Assembly: GCF_002295115.1 (NCBI RefSeq)
Contig: NZ_NSFV01000002.1
Coordinates: forward strand, 1 to 64,000
Length of the DNA: 64,000 bases
Direction of reading: 5' to 3'
Source: Mesorhizobium sp. WSM4311
GTDB lineage: Bacteria > Pseudomonadota > Alphaproteobacteria > Rhizobiales > Rhizobiaceae
Part shown: piece after piece, positions 44,797-53,570 of the stretch
Layout: each line of letters begins with the position of its first letter
How positions within the stretch are numbered: position 1 is the stretch's first letter
The notes under the pieces: model-generated
Told to the model about the DNA's origin: nothing
The model's input: only the letters and a program-made list of their open reading frames with translations
The model's database searches: none
Program-made: the position numbers and the translations under genes

Positions 44797-46170
44797 TTAA
44801 TAGGCGTATTCCATGAACACCGGCTCGATCGAGCCACCCCAGCGCGTGTGGTAGGCCGAAAGCATCTCCTCGGCGCTGGTCGTGCCGCGCGCGACCACCT
44901 CGTCCAAAGTGTTGAGGAACGAGGTCTCGTCATAGCCGTCGCGGTTCTTCTTGCCGCGGTTCTTCAGCCCGGTGCGCGAAATGGCCAGCACATCGCGCGC
45001 GATCTCGCGCAGCGTGGCGTTGCGGAAGGGCGCGGCAATGCCGAGTTCGGGCACGGCGTTGCGCATCGCCAGCACTTCCTTGTATGTCCAGCTCGAGGTC
45101 AATGCCTCGGCTGCGTCGAGTGCCGCCTCGTCGTAGAGCAGCCCGACCCAGAAGGCCGGCAGCGCGCAGATGCGCCGCCACGGGCCGCCATCGGCGCCGC
45201 GCATTTCGAGGAAACGCTTCAGCCGCACATCGGGGAACAGTGTCGACAGGTGGTTCGCCCAGTCGCCCATCGTCGGCAGGCCGTCTGGCACTTCGTTGCG
45301 CGCGGCGCCGGCCATGAACTGGCGGAAGGTGATGTGCGTCATGTCGTGATAGTGGCCGTCGCGGATGACGAAATACATCGGCACGTCGAGCGCCCATTCG
45401 ACATAGTCGGCGAAGCCGAAATCGGGCGAGAAGCAGAATTCGAGCAGGCCCGAGCGCTGGTTGTCGGTGTCGCGCCAGATGTCGCCGCGCCAGCTCTGCA
45501 AACCGTTCGGCCGGCTTTCGGTGAAGGGCGAGTTGGCGAACAGCGCCGTCGACAGCGGCTGCAGCTTCAGCGACACCTGCATCTTGCGGCGCATGTCGGC
45601 TTCGCTCTCGAAGTCGAGATTTACCTGGATCGTGCAGGTGCGGTACATCATGTCGAGGCCCTTGGTGCCGACCTTGGGCATGTAACGCGTCATGATCTCA
45701 TAGCGCGACTTCGGCATTTTCGGCGTTTCGGCCAGCGACCATTTCGGGCTGCCGCCGAGCCCGAGGAAGCGGATGCCCATCGGCTCGGCGATCTCGCGCA
45801 CCTGCGCCAGATGCGCATTGCCCTCGCGACAGGTCTGATGGATGGTTTCCAGCGGCGCGCCGGAAAGCTCGAACTGGCCGCCGGGCTCGAGCGAGATCGC
45901 GCCCTGGCCGGTCGGTTCGACCAGGCCGATGATGCGGCCGTCGTCGATGATCGGATCCCAGCCAAGCTTTGACTGCATGCCTTCGAGGATGGCGCGGATG
46001 CCGCGCTCGCCGCCATAGGGCACAGGCGCGTTGCCATCGACATAGAAGGGGAACTTCTCGTGCTCGGTGCCGATGCGCCACTTGTCGCGCGGCTTGTTGC
46101 CCTCGGCCAGGTGGTCGACGAGTTCGTCGACGCCTTCGATCGGCCGGAAATCGGTTGTGTCGCGCGCCAT
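44797..46170 (-). CDS. gshA: Glutamate-cysteine ligase, alphaproteobacterial/plant-like type
   Basis: The 457-residue enzyme makes gamma-glutamylcysteine, the first step of glutathione synthesis. RIGTEHEKFPF, SLEPGGQFELSGAPLETIHQ, MMYRTCTIQVNLDFESEADM and NSPFTESRPNG are signatures of the plant/alphaproteobacterial GCL class. The start ATG 46170 (MARDTTDF) is preferred over an upstream in-frame start at 46257. It is next to rsmE in the same direction. Confidence 0.95.
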   Translation of the reverse strand: MARDTTDFRPIEGVDELVDHLAEGNKPRDKWRIGTEHEKFPFYVDGNAPVPYGGERGIRAILEGMQSKLGWDPIIDDGRIIGLVEPTGQGAISLEPGGQFELSGAPLETIHQTCREGNAHLAQVREIAEPMGIRFLGLGGSPKWSLAETPKMPKSRYEIMTRYMPKVGTKGLDMMYRTCTIQVNLDFESEADMRRKMQVSLKLQPLSTALFANSPFTESRPNGLQSWRGDIWRDTDNQRSGLLEFCFSPDFGFADYVEWALDVPMYFVIRDGHYHDMTHITFRQFMAGAARNEVPDGLPTMGDWANHLSTLFPDVRLKRFLEMRGADGGPWRRICALPAFWVGLLYDEAALDAAEALTSSWTYKEVLAMRNAVPELGIAAPFRNATLREIARDVLAISRTGLKNRGKKNRDGYDETSFLNTLDEVVARGTTSAEEMLSAYHTRWGGSIEPVFMEYAY

Positions 46171-46313
46171 CGCTGTGCCCTCAGAGACGGTCGGGTGACC
46201 GCCGGCGGTAAATGGACGAAATGTCAGTAGCCGATCAAGCGAAAAATCCTGAGCCACAGGTCAAGAGGAATTGAAGGCCACGAACCGGGCGGCCTCTTGC
46301 AAGACATCGCGTC

Positions 46314-47048
46314 CTACCAGTCTCCGACAGTTGCCTGCATCACCGCAAGTGCGGCCACCGCCGCCGTGTCGGCGCGCAGGATGCGGGGGCCGAGCGGAAT
46401 GGCGGTCACGAAGGGCAGGGCGCGCAGCATCTTGCGCTCGTCATCGGAAAAGCCGCCCTCCGGCCCGACCAGCAGCGCGAGCTTCTTCTCCTTTACGGCC
46501 TGCAAGGCAGGCAGCGGATTGTTGGTCGAGGCGTCCTCGTCGCAGAAGACCAGCCGCCTTTCCTTGTCCCAGCCGGTCAGCAGGCGTTCGAATTTTTCCG
46601 CCTCTCGCACTTCTGGAACCGCCAGGATGCCGCATTGCTCGGCGGCCTCGACGACATTGGCCCGCAGCCGATCGATGGACGGCTTGGCCACTTGCGTGTG
46701 CTGCGTGATGACAGGCTGCAGGACGCCGGCGCCCATCTCGACCGCTTTCTGCACGAGATAGTCGAGCCGGCCCTGCTTCAGCGGCGCGAAACAATAGATG
46801 AGATCGGGGAGGGGTGGCTGTGGCCGTTGCAGCGCCAAGACCTTGAGTTTGACTGCCTTCTTCGACTTCGCCGCGATGGCTGCCGACCATTCGCCGTCGC
46901 GGCCATTGAACAGCAGGATTTCGGCACCTTCGCCAAGCCGCAGCACATGCATGAGATAATGGCTCTGCTGTTGGTCGGCATCGAACTCGGCATCCGGCCC
47001 GAGGTCGTCAGGCACGAACAGACGTTGCATCTTGTAATTGGCGCGCAT
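46314..47048 (-). CDS. rsmE: 16S rRNA (uracil1498-N3)-methyltransferase
   Basis: This 244-residue SPOUT methyltransferase has the N-terminal PUA-like part ([32 protein letters not shown]) and the knotted SAM site [13 protein letters not shown] with [16 protein letters not shown]. It methylates N3 of U1498 in the 30S decoding centre. The start ATG 47048 was chosen because the longer frame has no family similarity upstream. Confidence 0.95.
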   Translation of the reverse strand: MRANYKMQRLFVPDDLGPDAEFDADQQQSHYLMHVLRLGEGAEILLFNGRDGEWSAAIAAKSKKAVKLKVLALQRPQPPLPDLIYCFAPLKQGRLDYLVQKAVEMGAGVLQPVITQHTQVAKPSIDRLRANVVEAAEQCGILAVPEVREAEKFERLLTGWDKERRLVFCDEDASTNNPLPALQAVKEKKLALLVGPEGGFSDDERKMLRALPFVTAIPLGPRILRADTAAVAALAVMQATVGDW

Positions 47049-47079
47049 CGCCGAGGAATGAGCGAGCCGGTGGCTGGCG

Positions 47080-47727
47080 TCAACCCTCGGCCGACGGATG
47101 CCACACCGGACGAAAGCCATGCCTCAGGACGGCAAGCGTTGTCCCGGGGGTCAGCAGCATAAGCGCCTTGTCTTCCAGCTGGCCAAGACCGGCGGGTGGG
47201 CCATATCCGGCGAAGGACCAACGCAACGCCTTGCCGTGACGCACGGCATAGGCGTTACCGCCGGTGCCCACCACCGCGCCGTCGGGCAGGCTGGACACCT
47301 CATGCATCGCCACAGCAGGGCGTCTGCCACCCGACGCCAGCCGCTCCTTGTGCAGCCTTTTGTCGACCTGTGGCGCGCGGGGCTCGGCAATGCCGAAGGC
47401 TTCGCCGAAGCGGCCGACAAAATCCCTGGCCCGTTCGCGCTGGCAAAAGAAGCAGGGCCGATGACCGGCGGCCAGCGCCGTCACCTCGTCGAGGAAGAAC
47501 AACTCGGTCCAGCTGACCTTGCCTCCCGGCCTGTTACGGCCCATCGGCTCGCGCCGGACATTGCGGAATTGGCATATGCAGATGATCCAGGCCTGAAGGG
47601 CCCAGCGCTTCCTCAGCAGCGTCTTGGTCGCGGGATCGTGGATGATGCCGCGATTGCCGGTGAACAGCCCGCGCTCGGGCACGGCGTGGATGGCGCCGAA
47701 CGGATCGACCCGGTTCTGCAGTGGCAT
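47080..47727 (-). CDS. Conserved protein of unknown function with a CFFCQRE motif
   Basis: The 215-residue protein starts at ATG 47727 behind GGGAGAG and has backbone-like codon use, so it is real. Two cysteine-containing stretches, [10 protein letters not shown] and [15 protein letters not shown], could bind metal. No membrane segment or known domain is recognised. It lies upstream of rsmE (31 bases apart) and probably cotranscribes with rsmE and gshA. Confidence 0.75.
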   Translation of the reverse strand: MPLQNRVDPFGAIHAVPERGLFTGNRGIIHDPATKTLLRKRWALQAWIICICQFRNVRREPMGRNRPGGKVSWTELFFLDEVTALAAGHRPCFFCQRERARDFVGRFGEAFGIAEPRAPQVDKRLHKERLASGGRRPAVAMHEVSSLPDGAVVGTGGNAYAVRHGKALRWSFAGYGPPAGLGQLEDKALMLLTPGTTLAVLRHGFRPVWHPSAEG

Positions 47728-47814
47728 AGTTCTCTCCCAGAATACGATCTTGGCTGCAATGCGGGCGGCATGATATCGCTCGTGACATCCTTTTCATGTC
47801 AGCAGGGTTTTGCG

Positions 47815-48522
47815 ATGCGGGTGCTGGTGGTCCAGAACTACGACAATACCGGCCTCGGCCAGGTCGGTGCCGCCCTTGCGGAAGCCGGCGCCGATCTCGA
47901 CGTGCGCCTTCCTTACAAGGGTGATCCCCTTCCCGAAGATGCGAACGGGCACGATGCGATGGTGGTGCTCGGCGGCGGCCAGAATGCGCTGGCCGATGAT
48001 GAGTATCCCTATTTCCCCGCACTGCTCGAACTCACCCGCGATTTTGCCGGCAAGGACCGTGCCGTGCTCGGCATCTGCCTTGGCAGCCAATTGGTCGCCC
48101 GTGCCTTCGGCGGCGAGAACCGCATCGGCGGCGCCAACGAGTTCGGCTGGCGCGGCGTGTCGCTGACGCCGGACGCCAAGGCCGATCCGGTGCTGGGCGC
48201 CCTGCCGGAAAAGTTCCCGATCTTCCAGTGGCACGACGACACGTTCGAACTGCCGCAAGACGCCGTGCGGCTGGCCGGCAACGAAGTCGCCGAAAACCAG
48301 GCGTTCCGTGTCGGCCGCGCCATCTATGGCTTCCAGTTCCATTTCGAGGCCGACCGGCCGATGGTGAAGGACTGGAGTACCTCCTTCGCGTCGACCATCG
48401 CTTCGCGGCATCCCGATTGGGCCGACAAGCTCGATGGCGAAATGGCCCTTAACGGACCCGACGCCGATGCCGCCGGCATGGCGATTGCCCGCGCCTGGGT
48501 AGCCACGATCTACACGATCTAA
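47815..48522 (+). CDS. Class I glutamine amidotransferase (GMP synthase-like domain)
   Basis: The 235-residue protein starts MRVLVVQNYDNTGLGQVGAA behind CAGGG. LGICLGSQLVARAFGG holds the nucleophile Cys near 89, and GFQFHFEAD holds the His/Glu of the triad. It is a stand-alone GATase1 of the type that hydrolyses glutamine or gamma-glutamyl compounds (YfeJ-like). No synthase partner is adjacent. Longer upstream frames lie over the neighbouring gene and are not credible. Confidence 0.9.
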   Translation: MRVLVVQNYDNTGLGQVGAALAEAGADLDVRLPYKGDPLPEDANGHDAMVVLGGGQNALADDEYPYFPALLELTRDFAGKDRAVLGICLGSQLVARAFGGENRIGGANEFGWRGVSLTPDAKADPVLGALPEKFPIFQWHDDTFELPQDAVRLAGNEVAENQAFRVGRAIYGFQFHFEADRPMVKDWSTSFASTIASRHPDWADKLDGEMALNGPDADAAGMAIARAWVATIYTI

Positions 48523-48803
48523 GAGTCTGCCCCTGGCGCTCCGCGTGACATAATTGGCACGCAGCCGTGAAACCGGCTGGGGAAAACCCCTTTCATCCTT
48601 GGCTTGTGTCCGACCGCCATCCTAGAAGGCGCGCGCTCTGCATCGGCTGTGCAACCGGGATGAACCTTTTGTGTGACCCGTGCGACACACCTCCGATACA
48701 GAACGCGCCTAGAAGCGCGAAATCGTCGAAACTTTGAAGCGAATTCTCCGTTTCAACGCATTGGTAACCGCCTGGTGCACAGATGCAGGAAGCTCAACAA
48801 GAG

Positions 48804-48944
48804 ATGACGTCCGTGAAAGCAGCGCTTCTGTCCTTTGCCATGTTGTCCGCCATCGTGCTGTGCGGTCTCGGCATCTATTCCGCCGATGCCGCCAACAACC
48901 ACAACGCCGTCGACGGCTACGGCGTCACCGCCTCGCTTCGCTAA
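48804..48944 (+). CDS. Very small exported or membrane peptide (46 aa)
   Basis: The frame MTSVKAALLSFAMLSAIVLC then GLGIYSADAANNHNAVDG has a basic start, an 18-residue hydrophobic core and an SADA-A signal-peptidase-like site, leaving a mature tail of about 17 residues. An in-frame ATG at 48783 would add seven residues. The codons use the GC-rich third positions typical of the backbone. A promoter-sized gap of 281 bases precedes it. Function is unknown. Confidence 0.6.
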   Translation: MTSVKAALLSFAMLSAIVLCGLGIYSADAANNHNAVDGYGVTASLR

Positions 48945-48988
48945 AAAAGCCGGCCCTCTCGCGACGCATCCCTGCGACGTAGCTGGGC

Positions 48989-49756
48989 TCAAGCTCCCTT
49001 TATAGCCATTTCCAGGATGCGTTTGTCGATCCCGTCGACGACGAGGGCGGTCAGCATGCCTGATTGCCAGGCAAGCGTGTCGACATTGACGCGGTTGGCC
49101 ATCACTTCGGCCTCGGGGACGGGTGTGTGGCCGTGCACCACGATTTTTGAGAACAGGCCGGTGTGATCGTGGAAAACGTCGCGGATCCAGATCAGGTCCT
49201 GCGGGTTCTGCTTGTCCAGCGGAATGCCTGGCCTGATGCCGGCATGGCAGAAGTAGAAGTCGCCGAACGTTAACGAAAACGGCAGCGAGCGCAGGAAATC
49301 GACATGGCCCGGCGGCATCGCCTCGAGCAGGGCCTGATGTCCGCGTCTCATTGTCTCCATCTTGCCGAACCAACTGGCGTCGTTGGTGAGCGATACACCA
49401 TAGGACAACGCCGTCTGGACGCCGCCATAGCGCATGAAAAGCCCTTCCGGGTCGGGGGTCCTGAGGAAATCGAGAAAGCCGATGTCGTGGTTGCCCGCCA
49501 GCATCAGATGGCGCGGATCGCGTTCGCGCGCCGCGATCAGGAAATCGATGACGCCCTTGGAGTCCGGTCCGCGGTCGACATAGTCGCCGAGATGGATCAC
49601 CCGCCAGTCGCGAACCGGTTTCCACTCCAGCTCGCTCTCGATGCGCTGGTGCATGGCTGCCAGCAGGTCGAGCCGGCCATGCACGTCGCCGATTGCATAA
49701 AGTCGCACACCCTCCGGCCCATGCGCGTCGAGAAAATGGATGCCGGGTTCCGCCAA
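48989..49756 (-). CDS. PPP-family metallophosphatase (serine/threonine phosphatase-like)
   Basis: The 255-residue calcineurin-like enzyme has the full bimetal motif set: GDVHGRLD, GDYVDRGPDSKG, GNHD, HAGIRPG and VHGHTP. It resembles bacterial PrpA/PrpB-type protein phosphatases or Ap4A hydrolases, and the substrate is unknown. It follows lldD by 37 bases in the same direction, so it may be part of the lldR-lldD operon. Confidence 0.9.
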   Translation of the reverse strand: MAEPGIHFLDAHGPEGVRLYAIGDVHGRLDLLAAMHQRIESELEWKPVRDWRVIHLGDYVDRGPDSKGVIDFLIAARERDPRHLMLAGNHDIGFLDFLRTPDPEGLFMRYGGVQTALSYGVSLTNDASWFGKMETMRRGHQALLEAMPPGHVDFLRSLPFSLTFGDFYFCHAGIRPGIPLDKQNPQDLIWIRDVFHDHTGLFSKIVVHGHTPVPEAEVMANRVNVDTLAWQSGMLTALVVDGIDKRILEMAIKGA

Positions 49757-49793
49757 CGCGTCGTGGTCTCCGTGGTCAGGCTGTCACCCGACC

Positions 49794-50930
49794 CTAGCGC
49801 CGGAGCTGGTCCTTGCCCATGTCGGTGACCAGACGTTTTCCGCACAGAGCCAGCGTGATGTCCATCTCCTTGCGGATGATTTCCAACGCTTTGGTAACCC
49901 CTTCCTTGCCGAGCGCGCCCAGGCCGTAAAGGAATGGGCGGCCGATATAGGTGCCCTTGGCGCCGAGACAGAGCGCTTTCAGCACATCCTGGCCGGAGCG
50001 GATGCCGCCGTCCATATGCACTTCTATTCTGTCGCCGACCGCGTCCGCGATTTCTTCCAGCGCCATGATCGAGGACGATGCGCCGTCGAGCTGGCGCCCG
50101 CCATGGTTGGAAACCACGATCGCGTCGGCGCCGGTCTTGGCCGCCATCAGCGCGTCCTCCTTGTCGAGGAGACCTTTGAGGATCAGCTTGCCGCCCCAGC
50201 GTTCCTTGATCCAGGCGACATCCTTCCACGACAGCTGCGGGTCGAACTGCTCGTTTGTCCAGGACGACAGCGAAGAGACGTCGCCGACACCCTTGGCATG
50301 GCCGACGATGTTGCGGAACGTGCGGCGCTTGGTGCCGGCGATACCCAGGCACCAGCGCGGCTTGCTGGCCAGGTCGATGATGTTGGCCAGCGTCATCTTG
50401 GGCGGCGCCGAAAGCCCGTTGCGCACGTCCTTGTGGCGTTGGCCGAGGATCTGCAGGTCGAGCGTCAGCACCAGCGCCGAGCATTTCGCCGCCTTGGCGC
50501 GGTCGATCAAATCGAGCACGAAATCCTTGTCGCGCAGCACATAGAGCTGGAACCAGAACGGTTTCGTCGTCGCCGAGGCGACATCCTCGATCGAGCAGAT
50601 GCTCATCGTCGACAGGGTGAAAGGCACGCCGAATTCCTCGGCCGCCTGCGCCGCCAGCATCTCGCCATCGGCGTGCTGCATGCCGGTCAGGCCGGTGGGC
50701 GCCAGCGCCACCGGCATTGACACTTTCTGGCCGATCATGGTCGATTCCAGCGAGCGGTTGCTCATGTCGACCATCACGCGCTGGCGGAACTTGATCTTCT
50801 GGAAGTCTTCCTCGTTGGCCCGATAGGTGCTCTCGGTCCAGGCGCCGGAATCGGCATAGTCGAAGAACATCTTGGGCACGCGCCGGCGGGCGAGATCCTT
50901 GAGGTCCGCGATAGTGAGAATGTCGCTCAT
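49794..50930 (-). CDS. lldD: FMN-dependent L-lactate dehydrogenase
   Basis: This 378-residue alpha-hydroxyacid oxidising flavoenzyme oxidises L-lactate to pyruvate and passes electrons to the quinone pool. FFDYADSGAWTE, LAPTGLTGMQHADGE, the catalytic His in VSNHGGRQLDGA (near 274) and DGGIRSGQDVLKAL with GRPFLYGL are diagnostic. It lies 24 bases after the GntR regulator. The glycolate oxidase genes at 53571-58194 suggest a general 2-hydroxyacid locus. Confidence 0.94.
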   Translation of the reverse strand: MSDILTIADLKDLARRRVPKMFFDYADSGAWTESTYRANEEDFQKIKFRQRVMVDMSNRSLESTMIGQKVSMPVALAPTGLTGMQHADGEMLAAQAAEEFGVPFTLSTMSICSIEDVASATTKPFWFQLYVLRDKDFVLDLIDRAKAAKCSALVLTLDLQILGQRHKDVRNGLSAPPKMTLANIIDLASKPRWCLGIAGTKRRTFRNIVGHAKGVGDVSSLSSWTNEQFDPQLSWKDVAWIKERWGGKLILKGLLDKEDALMAAKTGADAIVVSNHGGRQLDGASSSIMALEEIADAVGDRIEVHMDGGIRSGQDVLKALCLGAKGTYIGRPFLYGLGALGKEGVTKALEIIRKEMDITLALCGKRLVTDMGKDQLRR

Positions 50931-50954
50931 GATGGTCCCCGCTTGATCGTACTA

Positions 50955-51758
50955 CTAGGAGCGTCTGCGCGCCGGTTCGGTATCGCCGGCTTCCGAACGC
51001 TGCCGCAGCCGCAGCCGTGACACGCGTTGCCAGTCGCCACTGCGCTCGGCTTCGGCCATCGACCGCTCGACATAGGTCATGTGGTCCATTGCCGCGTGCC
51101 GGGCAGCGTTGGGATCGCCGGCCTTGACCGCGGCGTGGATTGCCTTGTGCTGCGCCAGCAGCGCCTCGCGCGCGCCAGGCACGGTGAAGACCAGCAGCCG
51201 GTTCTGGAACACGCCTTCCGACAAAAGCCGGTAGCAGGAGCGCAGCGTGTGCAGAAGCAGGATGTTGTGCGCGCATTCGCAGATCGCTTGATGGAACTCG
51301 ACGTCGATCTCGGCCTCGTCGTCGAAATCGCCGGTGCGATGCGCCTCGTCCATGCGCGCCATGATGCGGTCGAGCAGCGCCAGGTCTTCCGGGGTGGCGC
51401 GCCGCGCCGCGTATTCGGCGGCTATGCCTTCGATCTCGCGGCGGTATTCCAGATAATCGGTCACCGCCTTGCGATGCATCGAGATCAGGTCGGCCACCGG
51501 CTTGGTGAACAGCTGGCCGATGATGTCGGCGACATGCGTGCCGCCGCCTGCCTTGGTCGTCAGCAGCCCGCGCCCTTCCAGCGCCTTCAGCGCGTCGCGC
51601 AGGATCGGCCGCGATACGTCGAACTGGCGTGCCAGTTCGCGCTCGCCCGGCAGCCGGTCGCCGGTGCGCAGCACGCCTTCGAGGATGAGGCTTTCGATCT
51701 GCTGCACCACCTCGTCGGCGGTGCGCGAATGCTCGATCCTGGAAAAAATATCGCTCAA
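50955..51758 (-). CDS. FadR-subfamily GntR regulator, LldR-like
   Basis: The 267-residue regulator has the winged helix TADEVVQQIESLILEGVLR, GERELARQFDVSRPILRDAL and a helical FCD effector domain with DVEFHQAICECAHN (metal-binding Asp/His). Only TTG starts fit; TTG 51758 (SDIFSRIEHS) is preferred because TTG 51821 would lie inside the operator at 51813-51835. It heads the lldD operon and probably represses it without lactate. A matching palindrome before glcD suggests it controls that operon too. Confidence 0.88.
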   Translation of the reverse strand: MSDIFSRIEHSRTADEVVQQIESLILEGVLRTGDRLPGERELARQFDVSRPILRDALKALEGRGLLTTKAGGGTHVADIIGQLFTKPVADLISMHRKAVTDYLEYRREIEGIAAEYAARRATPEDLALLDRIMARMDEAHRTGDFDDEAEIDVEFHQAICECAHNILLLHTLRSCYRLLSEGVFQNRLLVFTVPGAREALLAQHKAIHAAVKAGDPNAARHAAMDHMTYVERSMAEAERSGDWQRVSRLRLRQRSEAGDTEPARRRS

Positions 51759-51812
51759 CAGTTGTGCCTGGGAATTGAACCGGTGTCGCGCAGGATAAAG
51801 CCTGCGTCGCCA

Positions 51813-51835
51813 ACTGGTCAAATTATTTATCCAAT
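51813..51835. promoter_or_regulatory. FadR-type operator before lldR
   Basis: ACTGGT (51813-51818) and TCCAAT (51830-51835) are 11 bases apart. The imperfect palindrome has the same spacing as the perfect one before glcD at 53528-53550. Confidence 0.55.
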
Positions 51836-51966
51836 TGGTCGAAACGTGTCGGTTTCGCCGTCCGGCGCAATATCATCTCCGGCTAAACTTGTTGTTTGCG
51901 TCGTCAGCCTATTGGCTCTAGAGGACGCGACTGCAAGAGGGTCTAGAGAACCCCGGGGGACAAGCC

Positions 51967-53289
51967 GTGTCAGACGACCCGTCCAATCTCGAATTCCAGC
52001 CGCGCGCCAAGGGCAGCGTCATGGGTTTCCCCGCGCATGAGGGCCGGCCCGGCGCGCTGGGAGAGGTCCATGCCAGGCCCCATCCGCTCATCGAAAAGCC
52101 GCGCGTCCTGATGCAACTCGCCTTCATGACCGAGGGTGGCTCCGGCGTCGACCATGCCGTGCTTTCCGAACTGTCGCGGCGTCTTGGCATCGCCGCGCCC
52201 GACCGTCAGGCCCGCCATCACGCCATGAAATGGGGCAAGGGCTCGCTGCGCTGGGAACGGCATACGGAGTTCTCGACCTATCTGTGGGAAGGTCCGCTTT
52301 CCGAAAGCGGCAGGGCGCAGGAGGACACACCCTTCGGTAACGGCTTTTCGCCGCCGGGCACCGTCATTTCGGGTATCCGGCTCGAGATCCGCAAATGGAC
52401 GCAGGCGAGCGAGCGGCTGATCGCCGCTTTCGATCCGACCAGCCTGTGCTACTCGCTGGTCGAGCGCGGCAATGCGGCCATCGTCACGGATTTCCGTCAG
52501 GATGGCGACGGCATGACCCGCATATTAGTGCTTGACCGCGGCCTGACGCCGGCGCGCACCGGGGCGCTGTCGCAGCGGCTGATCGACATCGAAACCTACC
52601 GGACGCTCGCCATGCTCGGCCTGCCGCTGGCGCTGACCTTGTCCGGCCGCGCCCGCCGCATCGAGGACAGGCTCGCCCAGACCACGCTGGAAATGAAGGT
52701 TGCCGAGACCCGTGACAGCCAGACTTTGCTCGCCGACCTGACCGAACTTGCCGCCGAACTGGAGGCCGACGCTGCCTCCAGCCTCTACCGCTTCGGCGCC
52801 AGCCGCGCCTATGACGGCATCGTCGTCGAGCGGCTGGAAGCGCTCGAGGAAGAGGCCGTGCCAGGCTACGACACCTGGGGCGGGTTCCTGCAGCGCCGGG
52901 TCGCACCTGCCATGCGCACCTGCCGGTCGGTCGAGGAGCGGCAGGCCAATTTGTCGCGCAAATTGACCCGCGCCACGACGCTGCTGCGCACCTGGGTCGA
53001 TGTCGAGGTCGAGAAGCAGAACCGCGATCTGCTCGCCTCGATGAACAACCGCGCGCGGCTGCAGCTGCGCCTGCAGCAGACCGTCGAAGGACTCTCGGTG
53101 GCCGCCGTCTCCTATTACGTCGTCGGCCTCATCGGTTATGTCGCCAAGGGCGCCTCGATCTTCGGCCATGCTTTCGCGCCGGAAGTCGTCACCGCTGCCT
53201 CGGTGCCGGTCGCCATCCTGCTGGTCTGGTGGGGCGTGCGTCGCGTGCGCCGCATGCATTCCGAGCCGGCCAAGCACCCCGGCGAATAG
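51967..53289 (+). CDS. DUF3422-family membrane-anchored protein
   Basis: The 440-residue protein starts at GTG 51967. LGEVHARPHPLIEKPR, HHAMKWGKGSLRWERHTEFS and LVERGNAAIVTDFRQDGDG are DUF3422 signatures. A coiled-coil-like stretch precedes two C-terminal membrane helices (VAAVSYYVVGLIGYVAKGAS and VVTAASVPVAILLVWWGV), so most of the protein is cytoplasmic. Its role is unknown. It is divergent from the lldR operon. Confidence 0.9.
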   Translation: MSDDPSNLEFQPRAKGSVMGFPAHEGRPGALGEVHARPHPLIEKPRVLMQLAFMTEGGSGVDHAVLSELSRRLGIAAPDRQARHHAMKWGKGSLRWERHTEFSTYLWEGPLSESGRAQEDTPFGNGFSPPGTVISGIRLEIRKWTQASERLIAAFDPTSLCYSLVERGNAAIVTDFRQDGDGMTRILVLDRGLTPARTGALSQRLIDIETYRTLAMLGLPLALTLSGRARRIEDRLAQTTLEMKVAETRDSQTLLADLTELAAELEADAASSLYRFGASRAYDGIVVERLEALEEEAVPGYDTWGGFLQRRVAPAMRTCRSVEERQANLSRKLTRATTLLRTWVDVEVEKQNRDLLASMNNRARLQLRLQQTVEGLSVAAVSYYVVGLIGYVAKGASIFGHAFAPEVVTAASVPVAILLVWWGVRRVRRMHSEPAKHPGE

Positions 53290-53308
53290 CGGCAGCCCTA
53301 CGCTCCAA

Positions 53309-53428
53309 CTTGCGGGGAGGGTCGGCTCATGATCGTAGCGAAGCAAAGATCGTGAGCCGGGGTGGGGGTCTTCATAAGCGCCGCGCTGCCCCCACCCCGC
53401 TCACTTCGTTCACGACCCTCCCCACAAG
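53309..53428. repeat. Large imperfect palindromic intergenic element (RIME/REP-like)
   Basis: The left part beginning cttgcggggagggtcg and the right part ending gaccctccccacaag are inverse copies. Inner arms ggggtggggg and cccccacccc and two smaller stems with agcgaag/cttcgtt also pair. Elements of this kind recur in rhizobial intergenic regions. It follows the DUF3422 stop and could form a transcript-end hairpin. Confidence 0.7.
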
Positions 53429-53441
53429 AGGGAGGGTAAGA

Positions 53442-53460
53442 CAGCGGCAGATTGCCGCTG
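53442..53460. repeat. Small perfect inverted repeat
   Basis: Arms cagcggca and tgccgctg around gat lie just after the larger palindromic element. Confidence 0.5.
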
Positions 53461-53527
53461 CGGAAGGTTCTCTCTCGTCTCGTGAACGTGGGCTCCGCCA
53501 CCACGGCATTTGCAACCAGCGCGCTTC

Positions 53528-53550
53528 ACTGGTAAAAGATTTTGACCAGT
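53528..53550. promoter_or_regulatory. FadR-type operator before glcD
   Basis: ACTGGT (53528-53533) and ACCAGT (53545-53550) form a perfect palindrome with an 11-base spacer, 20 bases before the glcD start. This is the expected place for repression by a GntR/FadR-type regulator. Confidence 0.6.
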
Positions 53551-53570
53551 CAAGCAAAATGAGGCTGCTG

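Noticed and set aside
47098..47814. Long N-terminal extension of the glutamine amidotransferase
   Set aside because: It overlaps the real minus-strand gene at 47080-47727 and reads as its antisense; the domain starts at 47815.
48523..48803. Possible structured RNA in the gap after the amidotransferase gene
   Set aside because: Some GC-rich pairing (cgcgcctagaagcgcg) is visible but no tRNA-like or known RNA fold could be traced.
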